Shown: positions 21,351 through 33,100 of the stretch, piece after piece | How positions within the stretch are numbered: position 1 is the stretch's first letter | How the letters are laid out: every line of letters starts with the position of its first letter | Assembly (NCBI RefSeq): GCF_000227115.2 | Contig: NC_016484.1 | Coordinates: 1 to 64,000 of the forward strand | From: Naumovozyma dairenensis CBS 421 | Taxonomy: Eukaryota > Ascomycota > Saccharomycetes > Saccharomycetales > Saccharomycetaceae | DNA: 64,000 nucleotides | Direction of reading: 5' to 3' | Notes under the pieces: model-generated | Databases searched by the model: none | Seen by the model: the letters and a program-made list of their open reading frames with translations, nothing else | Told to the model about the DNA's origin: nothing | Position numbers and translations under genes: made by a program

Positions 21351-24300
21351 ATGGATAATATATCACCTCCAGAATTACCAAAACAATGGATCAAACCTTA
21401 CAAATATGACAGAAGAGCAATATCTTTAGACGACCAACAGATCAAAGGTAATAGTAAGAAGTCTGCACAATTACTTTCAATACCTGGAGCACCGATCGAA
21501 GTTTCTCGCAAATCTTCTCTGAACTCTGTAATGGTAAATGAAACACCTTCTCTCAAGTTACCCAAAAGATTAAACACGAGGTACTCATTTAAAATGAAAA
21601 CTAAGAATTTCTCTTCTACTGACATCCAAATTACAAGTCCTTTGACTTCAACATGCAAAACATTTACTAAGTTCGATCCGCGGTACCCTCCATCAGAAGA
21701 TAAAATCGATGCTTTATTTAATAAAATATTAGAAGATGGAACTTTCTTTTGGGGCTCTGCTCAAAAAAATTTACAAGGTATTTCATATAAAAGAAAATGG
21801 GAATTAATTTGTAAAATGGATGAAAAGTCAAATTCCGCGTTAAATGTAGAAGATAAAAATACTTTAAATGCTGTTGATATCCAATTTTTGGAACAATTGG
21901 ATGTGCTATTATCTGATGAAAAAAAATTGTCATCTTCGCTATATAATTTGGAGAGAATTCTTCGACACGGCTCAAGCGTGTCTAAATTTTTGGACCATAA
22001 CCACCTAGATACATTAACAAATATTATACCGAATATATCGCAAGGCTGTCAATATGTTTTTCTTCGATGCTTTAAAACTTTAATGAATACAGAAATTATG
22101 AGATCTAAAATCCTAGATAATCCCTCATTAGTAGAATATTTTTGCAAAATCATCAGTACACGAGATATTTCACTCCGAATAAAACTGCAAGCATCAGATC
22201 TTCTGTTACTTCTAGCATATATAGATATACAGAAAGGATATGAAATTGTGTGGTTACATATACGACCTTTATTGAAACATTGGTTTAAATGTCTTTTGAG
22301 TGTCTTACGCGATCCTACTGAATTAGAGGAAACAAAAAACATGACCTTTGTTCAAAGGACTAAACCTTCTTTATTACTTTGTGATTATTTTTGTTCGAAT
22401 TTATTTTTAATCAATTCCCTTATTCAAGGATTCCCTACTATACCACTCAAAGCTACAATATTAGAAGAAATGAGAAAATGTGATCTTCATCAAATTATAT
22501 ATCTCTCAGAGAAATTGGACTCTACAAGTATCCAAGAACAAATTAAAGAAATAAAAACTCAAGAGGAAACAATATATTCACGTGGGTATGGTAGCAATCA
22601 CATGAACCTTCCCGAAGTCTCATATGCACCAGATATTGAACTTCTCATAACTAAATCAAAGGATACACCTGTAGAAGATTCTCTTGGTAAATTATTGGCA
22701 ACTTTATCAAAGGCGTTGAATTCAAAAACGTACTCTGAAACAATAAAAATATATAAATCTACCAATTCATTAGTAACGTATTTGATGGACAATTTCCAGA
22801 ATAATCAAAAGTCTGTTGCGTCAGAAACTCTTTTCCAAGAAGCAGTTACTAAATTAATGGATTCCTTACATTCAAATGAAATTACTAAAAGAGCAATGTC
22901 TGAATTGAAAGAACTGGAGAAAACTGTTCAATCTCTAAATGAAGAAATCGATCGACTTCGTGAGATAAATAATATGGATAAAGGAGATGTACTTGAGGAA
23001 TTGAAACAAGCAAATGAACTCATAGAATCAAGAGATAGAGAAAATGAAGAACTTACTCTAAAACAAAAGAAATTAGAAGATCAAGTACGTAAAGACGAAA
23101 AAAATAATGAAAAGACTTTAGCTCATGGTCGATTAGATAGTCAAATGACACGTAAGAAATCATCTGTATTTGAAAAGTTACAAGGTGAAAACCGAAACAA
23201 AACGAAACTACCTGGAAAATCACTTGTGAAAAGTCATAAAGTGGACTCATTAGCGTCATATGTCAGAGGAGGCGCAACAGAAGCTGATCCCACCTTTTTT
23301 GGATATAAACCTAATCCATCTTTAAATCTTAATAAACGTTATACGGATAATATATCGAACGAGGACATACAACATAATGTACCTAATTCAGGTATTTTCG
23401 AAAAGGAATATTCTTCTGGTACCATTTCCATTAACTCATATTCCTCGAATACGGAGTCCGATTTCACGACATCAAAATCAACGTTAATATCCTCCCCATC
23501 AACAATTCTAAATCCAGAACTTTCTCTTAAGCCAAATACTACCATATTACACGAAAGTGACTCCTCATTGTATGTCTCAAGTTCTACCAGTACTTCTTGT
23601 ATCACAGAACATTTAAAAAGCGAACCTAAAAATGATACTCAATCCTTACCAAATGTTTCTGTACCTCCACCACCTCCCCTCCCCCTCCGACCGCTCCCAA
23701 TACATCTTCATGGCTCGAATAATGATGTAACCACGGTACAGTCATCGGCGGTACCACCACCACCACCTCCTCCGCTTCCTGAAAGTTTAAGTAGTGCAAA
23801 CTCTGTACCTCCTCCTCCTCCTCCTCCTCCTCCTTTTCCATCATCCTCTGGTACACCTGGTCCATCTGAGCTGAATTCTAAAGAAAATAACAATACTTTA
23901 AATAACCAACAGAGTAAAAAGAAGTTGAAGCAAATACATTGGGATAAAATTGAAAATGTTAAAAACACACTATGGGATCATGCTGATGGACGTCAAGACA
24001 CAATATTGGAATTAGAGCACGCTGGCATTTTCGAAAAAGTCCAAGGAATGTTTAGCGTCCAGGACCTAGTTGTTAAGCCCAAAAGAGCGGTTAATGTAAG
24101 AGAAAGTAACAAGTTGCTATCCTTCTTATCTAGAGATTTTTCGCAACAATTGGCCATTAACTTACATATTTTTGCTCAATTAACCGAAAAGGAAGTGCTC
24201 CAAAAGGTACTGGCATGTGACAATGATACGATTCAAAATGTAAGTGTTTTAGAATTTTTCTGCAAAGATGAAATGGTCAACATTGGTTCTGCACGAATTC

Positions 24301-25400
24301 GGCATTTCACACCGTACTCTGCCGATTACTTGAATGCCTCTGAGCAACCAGCTAAAAATCCTGATGAATTAGAAAGAGCTGACAAATTATTTCTGTATCT
24401 ACCATTTAATTTGAGGCGTTACTGGGCTGAAAGGTCGCAATGTCTCCTAGTTATTTCTACTTATGAGAGAGAGTATTATGATATGCTTTACAACTTACAA
24501 AAAATTGACGATGCATTGCAAAATATTAGGCACTCTGAGAAGTTCAAGACGTTCTTGTATATCATTATCGAACTAGGTAATTATATGAACACTAAAGCGG
24601 TGGAAGGTATACGGTTGAATTCACTGACTAAATTGGCCTTTATTAAATCAAACGACAACAAGAATTTTTCATTTTTACATTTTGTTGAGAAAATGTTACG
24701 TATTCATTACCCCGATGTGTATGGCTTTATTAATGATCTAAATAAAGTGGAAGATTTGGGTAAAATCACAATAGATCAAGTACAACTCCAATGCGAAGAG
24801 TATTGTACCAAAATTGAGCGTATCGCACACTCAGTAACTAAAGGTAAATTATCTGATCCAACTCAATTACATCCTGATGATCAAATCTTAAGGAAAGTTA
24901 AATACAAAGTGACGCGTGCCAAAACAAAAAGCGAACTATTACAAGCTCAATTTAAGCTAACAAATAATGATTTCCGTAAGAGTATGCTGTATTACGGTGA
25001 AGATCCTGATGACACTGATAATAAAATCAACTTTTTCAATCAGTTTGTTGAATTTTCCAGTTTATTTAGAAAGTGTGCAAGAGAAAATATTGAGAAGGAA
25101 GAAGCCGATCGAGCCTATGAGCAAAGAAAGAAGATTGCTGAACTTCGGAACAAGAAAAATGAGAGAAATGATACGGTTCACGATACTTCAGAAGAAATTG
25201 ATTCAGTTCATTCTCTATTAGCCCAGTTACGTGATGTAGAAAAACAACCTGAACCAATGAGAAGAGTTAAAAGTAGTAAATACACATTACCATCCGAACA
25301 AGTAAGCGTTGGAGAAGCAAATGATGAAAAGGATATTTCAGAGAAACATTCTTTATTGGAGAGGACTCAAAATATGTTAAGTGACATCCAAAAAATATGA
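21351..25400 (+). CDS. BNR1: Formin, Bnr1-like
   Basis: This 1349-residue formin nucleates and elongates unbranched actin cables, in yeast mainly from the bud neck, downstream of Rho GTPases. The N-terminal GBD/FH3-like region spans about residues 100-480 (PPSEDKIDALFNKILED, armadillo-like helices). A coiled coil follows at about 520-590. The proline-rich FH1 at about 771-830 has blocks such as VPPPPPPPLP and PPPPPPPPPF that bind profilin-actin. The FH2 domain starts at KQIHWDKIE (about 860) and includes LGNYMNTKAVEGIRLNSL. The C-terminal EIDSVHSLLAQLRD resembles an autoinhibitory DAD. The length is close to Bnr1 (1375) and well below Bni1 (1953), and COA1 follows as in S. cerevisiae, so Bnr1 is favoured. 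Confidence 0.93.
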   Translation: MDNISPPELPKQWIKPYKYDRRAISLDDQQIKGNSKKSAQLLSIPGAPIEVSRKSSLNSVMVNETPSLKLPKRLNTRYSFKMKTKNFSSTDIQITSPLTSTCKTFTKFDPRYPPSEDKIDALFNKILEDGTFFWGSAQKNLQGISYKRKWELICKMDEKSNSALNVEDKNTLNAVDIQFLEQLDVLLSDEKKLSSSLYNLERILRHGSSVSKFLDHNHLDTLTNIIPNISQGCQYVFLRCFKTLMNTEIMRSKILDNPSLVEYFCKIISTRDISLRIKLQASDLLLLLAYIDIQKGYEIVWLHIRPLLKHWFKCLLSVLRDPTELEETKNMTFVQRTKPSLLLCDYFCSNLFLINSLIQGFPTIPLKATILEEMRKCDLHQIIYLSEKLDSTSIQEQIKEIKTQEETIYSRGYGSNHMNLPEVSYAPDIELLITKSKDTPVEDSLGKLLATLSKALNSKTYSETIKIYKSTNSLVTYLMDNFQNNQKSVASETLFQEAVTKLMDSLHSNEITKRAMSELKELEKTVQSLNEEIDRLREINNMDKGDVLEELKQANELIESRDRENEELTLKQKKLEDQVRKDEKNNEKTLAHGRLDSQMTRKKSSVFEKLQGENRNKTKLPGKSLVKSHKVDSLASYVRGGATEADPTFFGYKPNPSLNLNKRYTDNISNEDIQHNVPNSGIFEKEYSSGTISINSYSSNTESDFTTSKSTLISSPSTILNPELSLKPNTTILHESDSSLYVSSSTSTSCITEHLKSEPKNDTQSLPNVSVPPPPPLPLRPLPIHLHGSNNDVTTVQSSAVPPPPPPPLPESLSSANSVPPPPPPPPPFPSSSGTPGPSELNSKENNNTLNNQQSKKKLKQIHWDKIENVKNTLWDHADGRQDTILELEHAGIFEKVQGMFSVQDLVVKPKRAVNVRESNKLLSFLSRDFSQQLAINLHIFAQLTEKEVLQKVLACDNDTIQNVSVLEFFCKDEMVNIGSARIRHFTPYSADYLNASEQPAKNPDELERADKLFLYLPFNLRRYWAERSQCLLVISTYEREYYDMLYNLQKIDDALQNIRHSEKFKTFLYIIIELGNYMNTKAVEGIRLNSLTKLAFIKSNDNKNFSFLHFVEKMLRIHYPDVYGFINDLNKVEDLGKITIDQVQLQCEEYCTKIERIAHSVTKGKLSDPTQLHPDDQILRKVKYKVTRAKTKSELLQAQFKLTNNDFRKSMLYYGEDPDDTDNKINFFNQFVEFSSLFRKCARENIEKEEADRAYEQRKKIAELRNKKNERNDTVHDTSEEIDSVHSLLAQLRDVEKQPEPMRRVKSSKYTLPSEQVSVGEANDEKDISEKHSLLERTQNMLSDIQKI

Positions 25401-25681
25401 TCGGAAAATAATCTTTGTGTTTTCATGGAGTAATGTTATATAATCACACCGTAATACGTGGACGAAGCTACGCATAAATTAACGATATATAGATTTAGAA
25501 AAGTAAAATGGATATTTGTTTCTTGGATTAATACATACAGGGAAATTATCTCTTTAGATACTTCTATAAGAAAATAGATACTCTCATAAAGATAATTATA
25601 AAGCGCCATGATATTAGTTACAGTGGTTAATACTAACGTCCAAAAATACTGTAAATAAAACCGATGCTGTTGGTGCTCATT

Positions 25682-26272
25682 TCAGTCAACCTTGAATGGT
25701 GTTTCTTCTAGAAGATCTATATGTTTATCATCGACAGTCACACTCCATTCATGAATTAAGAACTCCTCTGATCTATTTGCTCTATCTGCCACCAATTTTA
25801 CAACACCAGTTTTTCCTTTATCGCCTTTTATATAAAACTTGATGTCAATTTTACCCTTGACTGGATTCAATTGACCAAAAACCCATGGGGTAAGACCAGC
25901 AAACTCAATATTTTCACCCAAAAGTTCAGTGGTAATGGGTGATCTTCTCAATTGATATAAACTTGTCGAGATAATAGGCGATTCAGTCTTCTCGTAATTG
26001 AACAGCAAAGCCAAAGAAGCTGTTATAGCAACTGAAAATCCAATAAAACCAAAAATTTGTTTTCTTCTGTCTTCTCTTGGATCAGGTAATTCTCTTTCAA
26101 TTCTCAAAGGTTTATCCTTATTCTTCAAAATTATCTCTGCTTCGGGAGCTGACGTTGCCGTTGCATTAAGTGTAGAAATGCTGCTGAACAAACGATAATT
26201 TGTATAACTCAATGGTGAACATCTACATCCTGTAATTAATAGTACAGAGCGACACATTTGATTTCTAATCAT
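25682..26272 (-). CDS. COA1: Cytochrome c oxidase assembly factor Coa1
   Basis: The 196-residue product matches Coa1 (YIL157C), a mitochondrial inner-membrane protein that assists early Cox1 maturation in complex IV assembly with Mss51 and Shy1. The first ~40 residues form a basic, Ser-rich mitochondrial presequence (SPLSYTNYRLFSSISTLNATA). A conserved DPREDRRKQIFGF segment leads into a single transmembrane helix at about residues 72-92. The C-terminal domain (YQLRRSPITTELLGENI, PWVFGQLNPVKGKIDI, VKLVADR) faces the intermembrane space. Length is near the S. cerevisiae protein (197). It converges with BNR1; AIM20, which lies between them in S. cerevisiae, is absent. Confidence 0.92.
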   Translation of the reverse strand: MIRNQMCRSVLLITGCRCSPLSYTNYRLFSSISTLNATATSAPEAEIILKNKDKPLRIERELPDPREDRRKQIFGFIGFSVAITASLALLFNYEKTESPIISTSLYQLRRSPITTELLGENIEFAGLTPWVFGQLNPVKGKIDIKFYIKGDKGKTGVVKLVADRANRSEEFLIHEWSVTVDDKHIDLLEETPFKVD

Positions 26273-26618
26273 GGCTACAATCCTTTTTCTTTTCTTTGTT
26301 AGTTAATTACCAACTATCTCTGTTTTGGAATTTAGTAAGAGTATATAGTAATATATCCCTAGCAATCTCTTATATTAGATAATATTCTAGATTCTCAATT
26401 TGAAATTCGAAGTTGTTCAAGTTCTCCATTCAGCCCCCCCCCCCTCTTAAAGTACCACTACTTCCCTTATTCATGTTCTTGAAATAACGCGTTTTCATTT
26501 AACAACTACAAATTATATGGAATATTAAAATGTCTAACGCAATTCGAATAAAAACGGAACTTTATGAGGAGAAGGAACTCTACAACGAATCTATTGACGT
26601 TCAATAATATTAAGTACA
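26273..26618. other. Divergent promoter region with C11 run
   Basis: Shared 5' flank of COA1 and the spliced DUF1748 gene. It contains a run of eleven C at about 26434-26444 and nothing else recognisable. Confidence 0.5.
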
Positions 26619-26954
26619 ATGACATTAGTATGTTTTGAATATCAGGATGGACTTGAATAAACAAAAAGGAATCTCAAAAGGACTTTTGGTGATTACTAAC
26701 GATTTAAAAAACTATGTTTTAGACATAGTTATTGTCGATAGTTTGGGAAAGCTGTACATGTTTCTATAGATTTGGTACTAGTTTCAACATGTCTAGCTGG
26801 GATTAAAAGAAACACAGGTTTATCTCCTAACCTTGCTTTGATTGAAAGCCAAACTGCAAGAGAATATACAAGGAAGTATTTGAGATTTGGGGAATCAGTA
26901 TACGATTATAGTGTTGCATCGTGTGGAACCTCAAAGTATTTTGAAAGAAAGTAA
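26619..26954 (+). CDS. Spliced DUF1748 small protein, YIL156W-B family
   Basis: Exon 1 is only ATG ACA TTA (26619-26627). It is followed by a consensus 5' splice site GTATGT (26628), the exact branch point TACTAAC (26694-26700) and a 3' TAG ending at 26741. Exon 2 (26742-26954) gives a 73-residue protein, MTLFGKAVHVSIDLVLVSTC..., ending KYFERK. The VHxSxDxVLVSxxLAGIKRxTGL motif identifies the fungal DUF1748 family, whose S. cerevisiae member YIL156W-B is also intron-containing, about 74 residues long, and lies between COA1 and UBP7. Its function is unknown. Two nearer AGs (26722, 26728) would read into stops in this frame (TAG at 26739-26741), so the third AG must be used. Confidence 0.85.
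26628..26741 (+). other. Spliceosomal intron, 114 nt
   Basis: GTATGT donor, TACTAAC branch site and TAG acceptor, all yeast consensus. The branch-to-acceptor distance is about 42 nt, with two AG dinucleotides skipped at 23 and 29 nt. Confidence 0.82.
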
Positions 26955-27019
26955 ACATATTGAAAAGTTGGATAAAGTTCTTTTTTTTATTCACTATAAC
27001 TACCTGTACTGCATCACCT

Positions 27020-27055
<36 letters not shown>

Positions 27056-27179
27056 ATATTCCTATGCAAAAATAATACGTCTTTTACTTAGTTGTATGGC
27101 TGCAGACATTATTAACAATAGTTTTATACGTTAAAAACTATATATGCTTCAGATGTACTTTCTATGTATGTATGTACCT
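26955..27179. other. Convergent intergenic with AAAT microsatellite
   Basis: Short 3' flank of the DUF1748 gene and TAO3 holding a tetranucleotide repeat (separate entry) and a CTATGTATGTATGTA run near 27160-27175. Confidence 0.6.
27022..27058. repeat. AAAT microsatellite
   Basis: About nine AAAT units in the 3' intergenic region. Confidence 0.9.
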
Positions 27180-30100
27180 TCAGCGTCTATCAATATTTAT
27201 AATACTGCCAGTAATATTCAAAGGTGAATCTTTTGTGAAAAAACTATCAAGGTTGTCTAATTCGGCCCACATGTGGCTCAAAGAAGCATCCTTCTCTTCT
27301 GCTACCGAAACTGAATCTATAGTATCAATTCTGCCCAAGCCGTAATCCCCATCAGCATGAAATTCTACAACATCATCCATGATTATTGGCTCTTCAGCCA
27401 ATTCATCATCAGTCGTTGCATTGGTACAAGTCATAAAGACAGAATGGACATTATGTCTCGTAGTCGCAGCTGTCATTGTAGGCATCGGGATTGACCATCC
27501 ACTCTCTTCCGGTAAACCAAACAATGTGGTGCTGGTTATGCTACTACTTTGAACATCTTTATTACCCATACTTATACGTAACACATCTTTGTCCATTTTA
27601 CTTCCTGATATATTTGGTACACAATCCAGAACTTCTAATGCTTGTGTGTCGAATTTGGTTAATAGTAGACGCAATAATGGAGAAATCAAATCCGCTCCGA
27701 CTCCAGTAAATTCTGGACTAGTTAAATCCACGAGTGGGAACACATATTTTAGTATTGCCAGTGTTTGAATTTTGATCCAATCTACTTTATTTAAAAGTAA
27801 GCCAAGGAAGAACACTAATGTTTGAGCTGCATATGTTGGGAAATAATTTCTTGAAATAAAGCTTACAACTTGACTCATAAAATCTTTTTTAGATCTAAAT
27901 TTGTTTTTCGCTAACGAATCAATTAATCTCGATAATGAAGGTTGATTATTAATATTCGATAATGATATTAAAGAATCAGTGGCGTTTTGTATACTACTAA
28001 AGTCTTTCTTGTCCATTGCATTCAGAAAGCGAGGTAGATTTGAAATAAGAGCAAACAAAAGCCTAGAGTCAGGATTGGCGATTATTTGGCTATCTTTCAA
28101 TAGGTTCAATTTATCTAGAAATTTCAAAGTAATTTCAAATGAATTTGATGATCTTAACCCTGTCATAACAATTGGTTGTAGTCCATCAAATCTTCCTTCC
28201 CAATTTGATGGAAACGTTGCAATTAGACATTGGACAGTATCTGGAGAATCAAGGTCAATTTTTGATATGAACTTTGTAATACAAGAAAGGACTTCAATGA
28301 ACTCTTGCTCGTGAATACTATTTAAACATGCAATGATTGACCAAAACAATTGCGGAAAACTTATCAAATAGGTAGGATCAAGTTCAGCCATTATTGCATT
28401 TAATGTCATTAGAATTTGCATTGCAAACCCTTGAATATCAGTATTAGAATCGGATATTGTATTTGATAATCTATGTAGCATATCTTTCAACATCTTTTGA
28501 TCCAAGAAAGTAAGTAGCGATCTAAACACCTGGAACGATCTGCAAGCAACATGACGCACTGAACACGTTGTAGCCCATTTCAAAGCAGTCTTCTGCCATT
28601 CAGTCTGGAAATCGGGGATCGCAGAAAATATGCCTATAAGATTTCTAATTAACGAATCCATAGATTTTGGAGAACGAGCACCTTTCTTATCTTTGAATAA
28701 ATTATCATAAGACCAAAGTAAATTTCGGTTTCTTATCAGTTCTACTACCTCTTCAGACTTTTCATGTGTTGGTGCTAGACCGAATATTAAGTTACAAACG
28801 ATTTTGGATGCACATTCTTGTATTAAAGGCACATAATGATCCAAGAGGCATATGGATATGTGTAATAAAGAAGAAAGTTTAGACTTAATAGATTCGGTTG
28901 GATTTGTCAACAGATTAACTAAGAAAATAATTGAAAGTTGCGCCTTAGAGAACATGATTGCTTTCCCCTGATAATTTAAGCTTTCCCATATATTTGCAAC
29001 AAAGAATGAATCATCTGTAGTATCTGGTTCAACTATACGTTTCTTGTGATCTGGAATCATAGCCTTTGGTTCTAAGTTATTCAAGAGTGAATCCATTACA
29101 CCAATACCTCCTGGTACGTTAGAAAGATATAACACTACATCCCTTGCATATTGAACAAATATTGGATTACCATGAAGTATTGACAATTGAAGGATATATT
29201 CCAACGATACATGAATATTTTGGAAAGAGTTCCCTTTCCCTAAGGAGATCCATAACTGTTCAATTTCCGCTAGTAACACATTATTTAACTCAATGGTGAT
29301 ATAGAAAAGATTATTCAAAATCATAAATGTTTCTAATTCTTCAATTGACTTTAAAGTAAAACGATTGACCCATGGTACTATCAATACCAATAAATCTCTC
29401 TTGGCTTCGAATGGGAATAAATCTAGCATCCTTGTCAGATTACAGAAAATTTTGAGGCATAAATCTTGAGAAAGTAGTTCTGCGAAAATGCTTGAGATTT
29501 CTTTGGCTGTAGATTTATAGACAGTCTTAGATGAATTAGCTAGCCTTTCTTTGAAAACCTTCGCATATGAGGAATTATGCAATTTTGTTTCGACCGCAGA
29601 AAGTAAATCAACAGCATATATTCTAGTTTCTTCTCTATCAGAAACTATCCCATATAAACCTAACGAAACAAGCTCACCTTCTTCTAAAATTAAGTCATCC
29701 AATTTTAAAACTGACTTACAGAGTGTCGTGTAATACAACACAGAAACTGAAGGATGTGTATGACTGGATATACATTGTAAACTAACAGCTTTGAATAATT
29801 TGGCATTATTCGTATTTTTATCTAAAAGGTTTTCCAGGGCTTCTACACCAAGATTCCGCACAGTTTCGTTATTGGAATCAAATAGTGCTTCGATCCAACT
29901 TAATAATGCTGCAGAGTCAAAGGAGAGAACAATTGGTACGTTAGGTATATCTTCGATCTTTTTGGTAATTGGATCAGAGCATAATGTGACCATTGTTTCT
30001 AATGCCAACATCTCTAGTTTCGTTCTTTGAAACTCAATACCAGATGATACTGCGGTTTTATCTCTATTTGACTCAGATTTTTGGATCATAATCTTGTATC

Positions 30101-33100
30101 TTTCAGTGGCTACATGAGCATATTCGCCATATCCACACCATTCTTTCAAATAGTTGAAAGTAGATGTCCTTGCTTGAAAGGGAAACAATTGGTCTAATAA
30201 TGAATGAGTCCTTATTGTATTATAGTACTTCTTTAATAGCTCTGGGAAATAATTCCTCAATGCTTGGTATTCGTAGGAAATTTGAACAGATTCCTGTTCC
30301 AAGAAGGCTTTGACACGTTTAATGAAGCCAGAGATCTTCTTCAAAATCCATTCATCTTGATTAATTGATGGGTCACTCAGAAATTCCCTCAATATGGTTA
30401 ATACATGAAACATCTCCACTCTAGTCTTATTTGATGTTGTGTTAGTATCTTCTTTCCAGCAGTTAAGGAAGGGATCTATGCTTTCGATGTACGTTTTATA
30501 AATGTTTATATTCATGGAACTTAGACCAGCTATAATAGCATCACGAATAATTATATGCTTAGAATTCAATAACGGCAAAACCATTTTGAAGATTGATTTT
30601 GCTGATTTGATTTTTTGATGTTGTACAGTAAATATTTGCTGACTCTTTTTCCGACCATGTTGCATAGTCTTTGTTGGAATATGTAACCTTTGGTCACTTG
30701 TAGAAGTGAGCGATGTACATGCTGCTATTAAATATGACTTCCACTGATTAATAATGGTTTCAGGCAGAATCTTCTTGGATCTCAGGAATTCGTCATTAAT
30801 ATTGGTAGTGGTATTACTAATACTGCTATTTGCGATATGTAACACAATTTCATGAACTTGTACCAAACGAATGCAAACTATAGAACGACAAAGAGCCATC
30901 GTGATTGGACAAGATTTAGAAATCAATGAAAGTAATCTAGGGAATACTCTTTGCCATAGAGCAGAATCTATACCAAAGTTTGATTCAGCTAAAGTAACAA
31001 TTAAGCCCTTTTTAAATCTAGAATTTGATCTGACTAACCTTGATTTTTCGATGGCACTTAAAGAAGTCATGTACGGTTGAAATAAGGACATGACATCGCA
31101 ATTGTTTAAGACATCAATTAACCTGGTACCTTGATCTGCGACGAAATGAGAAGAAGATGATCTTGAATGGCCGTTAGAAATATTAATGGTTTTTTCTGCC
31201 ATTGCCTCGTCGAATTTTGAAATTATTCTCAAGATTTTAATGGCTAGTTGACGGATATTAGAATCGTGAGCACAAAGGAAGAACAATCCATTTCCTTCTA
31301 CTTCTTCAATGACAGTTACAATATTTTTCCATTCTAGTTGTTCGCTTTCCGATGATGCGTCAGATTCTGAATCGACTTGTAATAATTGAATACCATCTAG
31401 ACCTGTAGTTTTTTTAGTTTCCTCTGAATTAGAAGATTGGAACTCATTCAACCAACACTGTAACAAATTGACATATAAGGTTAACAGTTTATGATATTCA
31501 GCTGAAGACAAGTATGACATGTTATAACTTGATTGAGTTTTCTCATCGAAATCAAAAGAATACTTAGCAAACCATGTGATCAAAGTGTATGGATTTTTCT
31601 TGGAGGCAAGTGCCTTTAATGCATTTTGTGAACTCGTTGCAATCGAATGATCCGCATGGACAGCATTTCTAGCCAATATTTCAATTGTTGATTTGTATGG
31701 GATATTTGCTGAAATTGAAAGGCAACATGGAATAGTTTCAATTATAATTGCAAAAAGCATAAGATTATGGTTCTTGTTAATATTCGAATCATTATCATTT
31801 GAGAAATTCTTTAACCCAAATGAACCAAAAGGAGTCGATTGTTGCTTTTTATGTTGATTTTCTGGTGACCAGACTTCTGACCCAATAACGGAATCCAGTA
31901 ATAAAAACAGTTTATAAAAATATGATGATACTTCCTCGTTATTTTGTGAAAGCGCTTCATTTTGATAGAATTTTTCCGCTAAAGTTTTATTCAAATTTAA
32001 CTCATAGACTCTATTATCTATTCCTGGAAATTCTGGCCTTTCTGTTGTCATCAATAGACCTTTATATGAATTGATGGCTAACATTAATTTCTCGCAGTTC
32101 ATATTTTCTAAGGTAGCACCATTAAAGGATTGCCTAATTAGTGGTATTATTGCATTTTCAATTAGGAAATTTGGGTGAAGATATCCCACTGAAACTAAAG
32201 TATCACACAGTGGGTTAATTAATTCTAAATTAGGGGATAACCAACTTTGTTTCTTCTTTTTGTTCAAATATAAGGGTAGTAAGCTAGTGAGTGTTTTTGT
32301 TGTATTATTTAAAGTCTCAGTACATCTATAAAGATAAACCCATATTAGTCTTGAGAGGCCTCTTGCAAAAAATACACGTTCAGTCATGTTTTTTGTTTTT
32401 ATTTTTTCAGAGTTTGATTGAATAAGACTTATCCATTGATTGGTGAAAAGAGTCGGAGGGGAGGCACACAAAATGGACACTGTTAACTTAAACCCCTCTG
32501 CCCAAAATTTACTATGTTCTGATTGTAAAAACTTTGCGGAACAGTGTAATAAAGTAGTCATTGCCTCGACCCAGGTTGGATGATTTACCTCAGCTGTCAA
32601 AGTACCGGCCAAGGGAAGTAATAGTTGATTAATAACCTCAGAATAAGCTAACCTTATTGATAGATTCTCAGATATATTAAAGAATTTTGATAAACTTTTC
32701 ATAAAATCAGCACTTTCTTCAAATTTCTCGAGAGGATAATTTTGTAATTTAATATATCGCATTCCCAGAATCAATAAATGAATGGGTGGTTCATTTTCTG
32801 GTGAAATGATTTTAGGTAATTTTTCTAAATCTGATATAAATCTATCCGTAACAGAGACAAATTTTTTCTCAGACATATAACCCAATAATTCAGCAAAGGA
32901 ATTCCAATTTGTAGATTTAATCACACTTGAAGAGATTGATAATGGATTTGTTGTTTTCAGCTGAGTAAACACGATTTCTTCTAACTTATCATTTAATTCA
33001 TGATCAGAATTACCTGGAGTTTGTATGACAATTTCCATAAGTACTCTACAAAGAATATAAATACTTATTAATGACTTCCTCTCGGCTTGTAGTGCATTTA

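Noticed and set aside
23626..23968. Gly- and Glu-rich minus-strand ORFs
   Set aside because: They are the complement of the proline-rich FH1 region of BNR1.
25632..25684. TACTAAC followed by TTTCAG near the COA1 stop
   Set aside because: No 5' splice site lies upstream in the BNR1-COA1 gap, and the AG overlaps the COA1 end.
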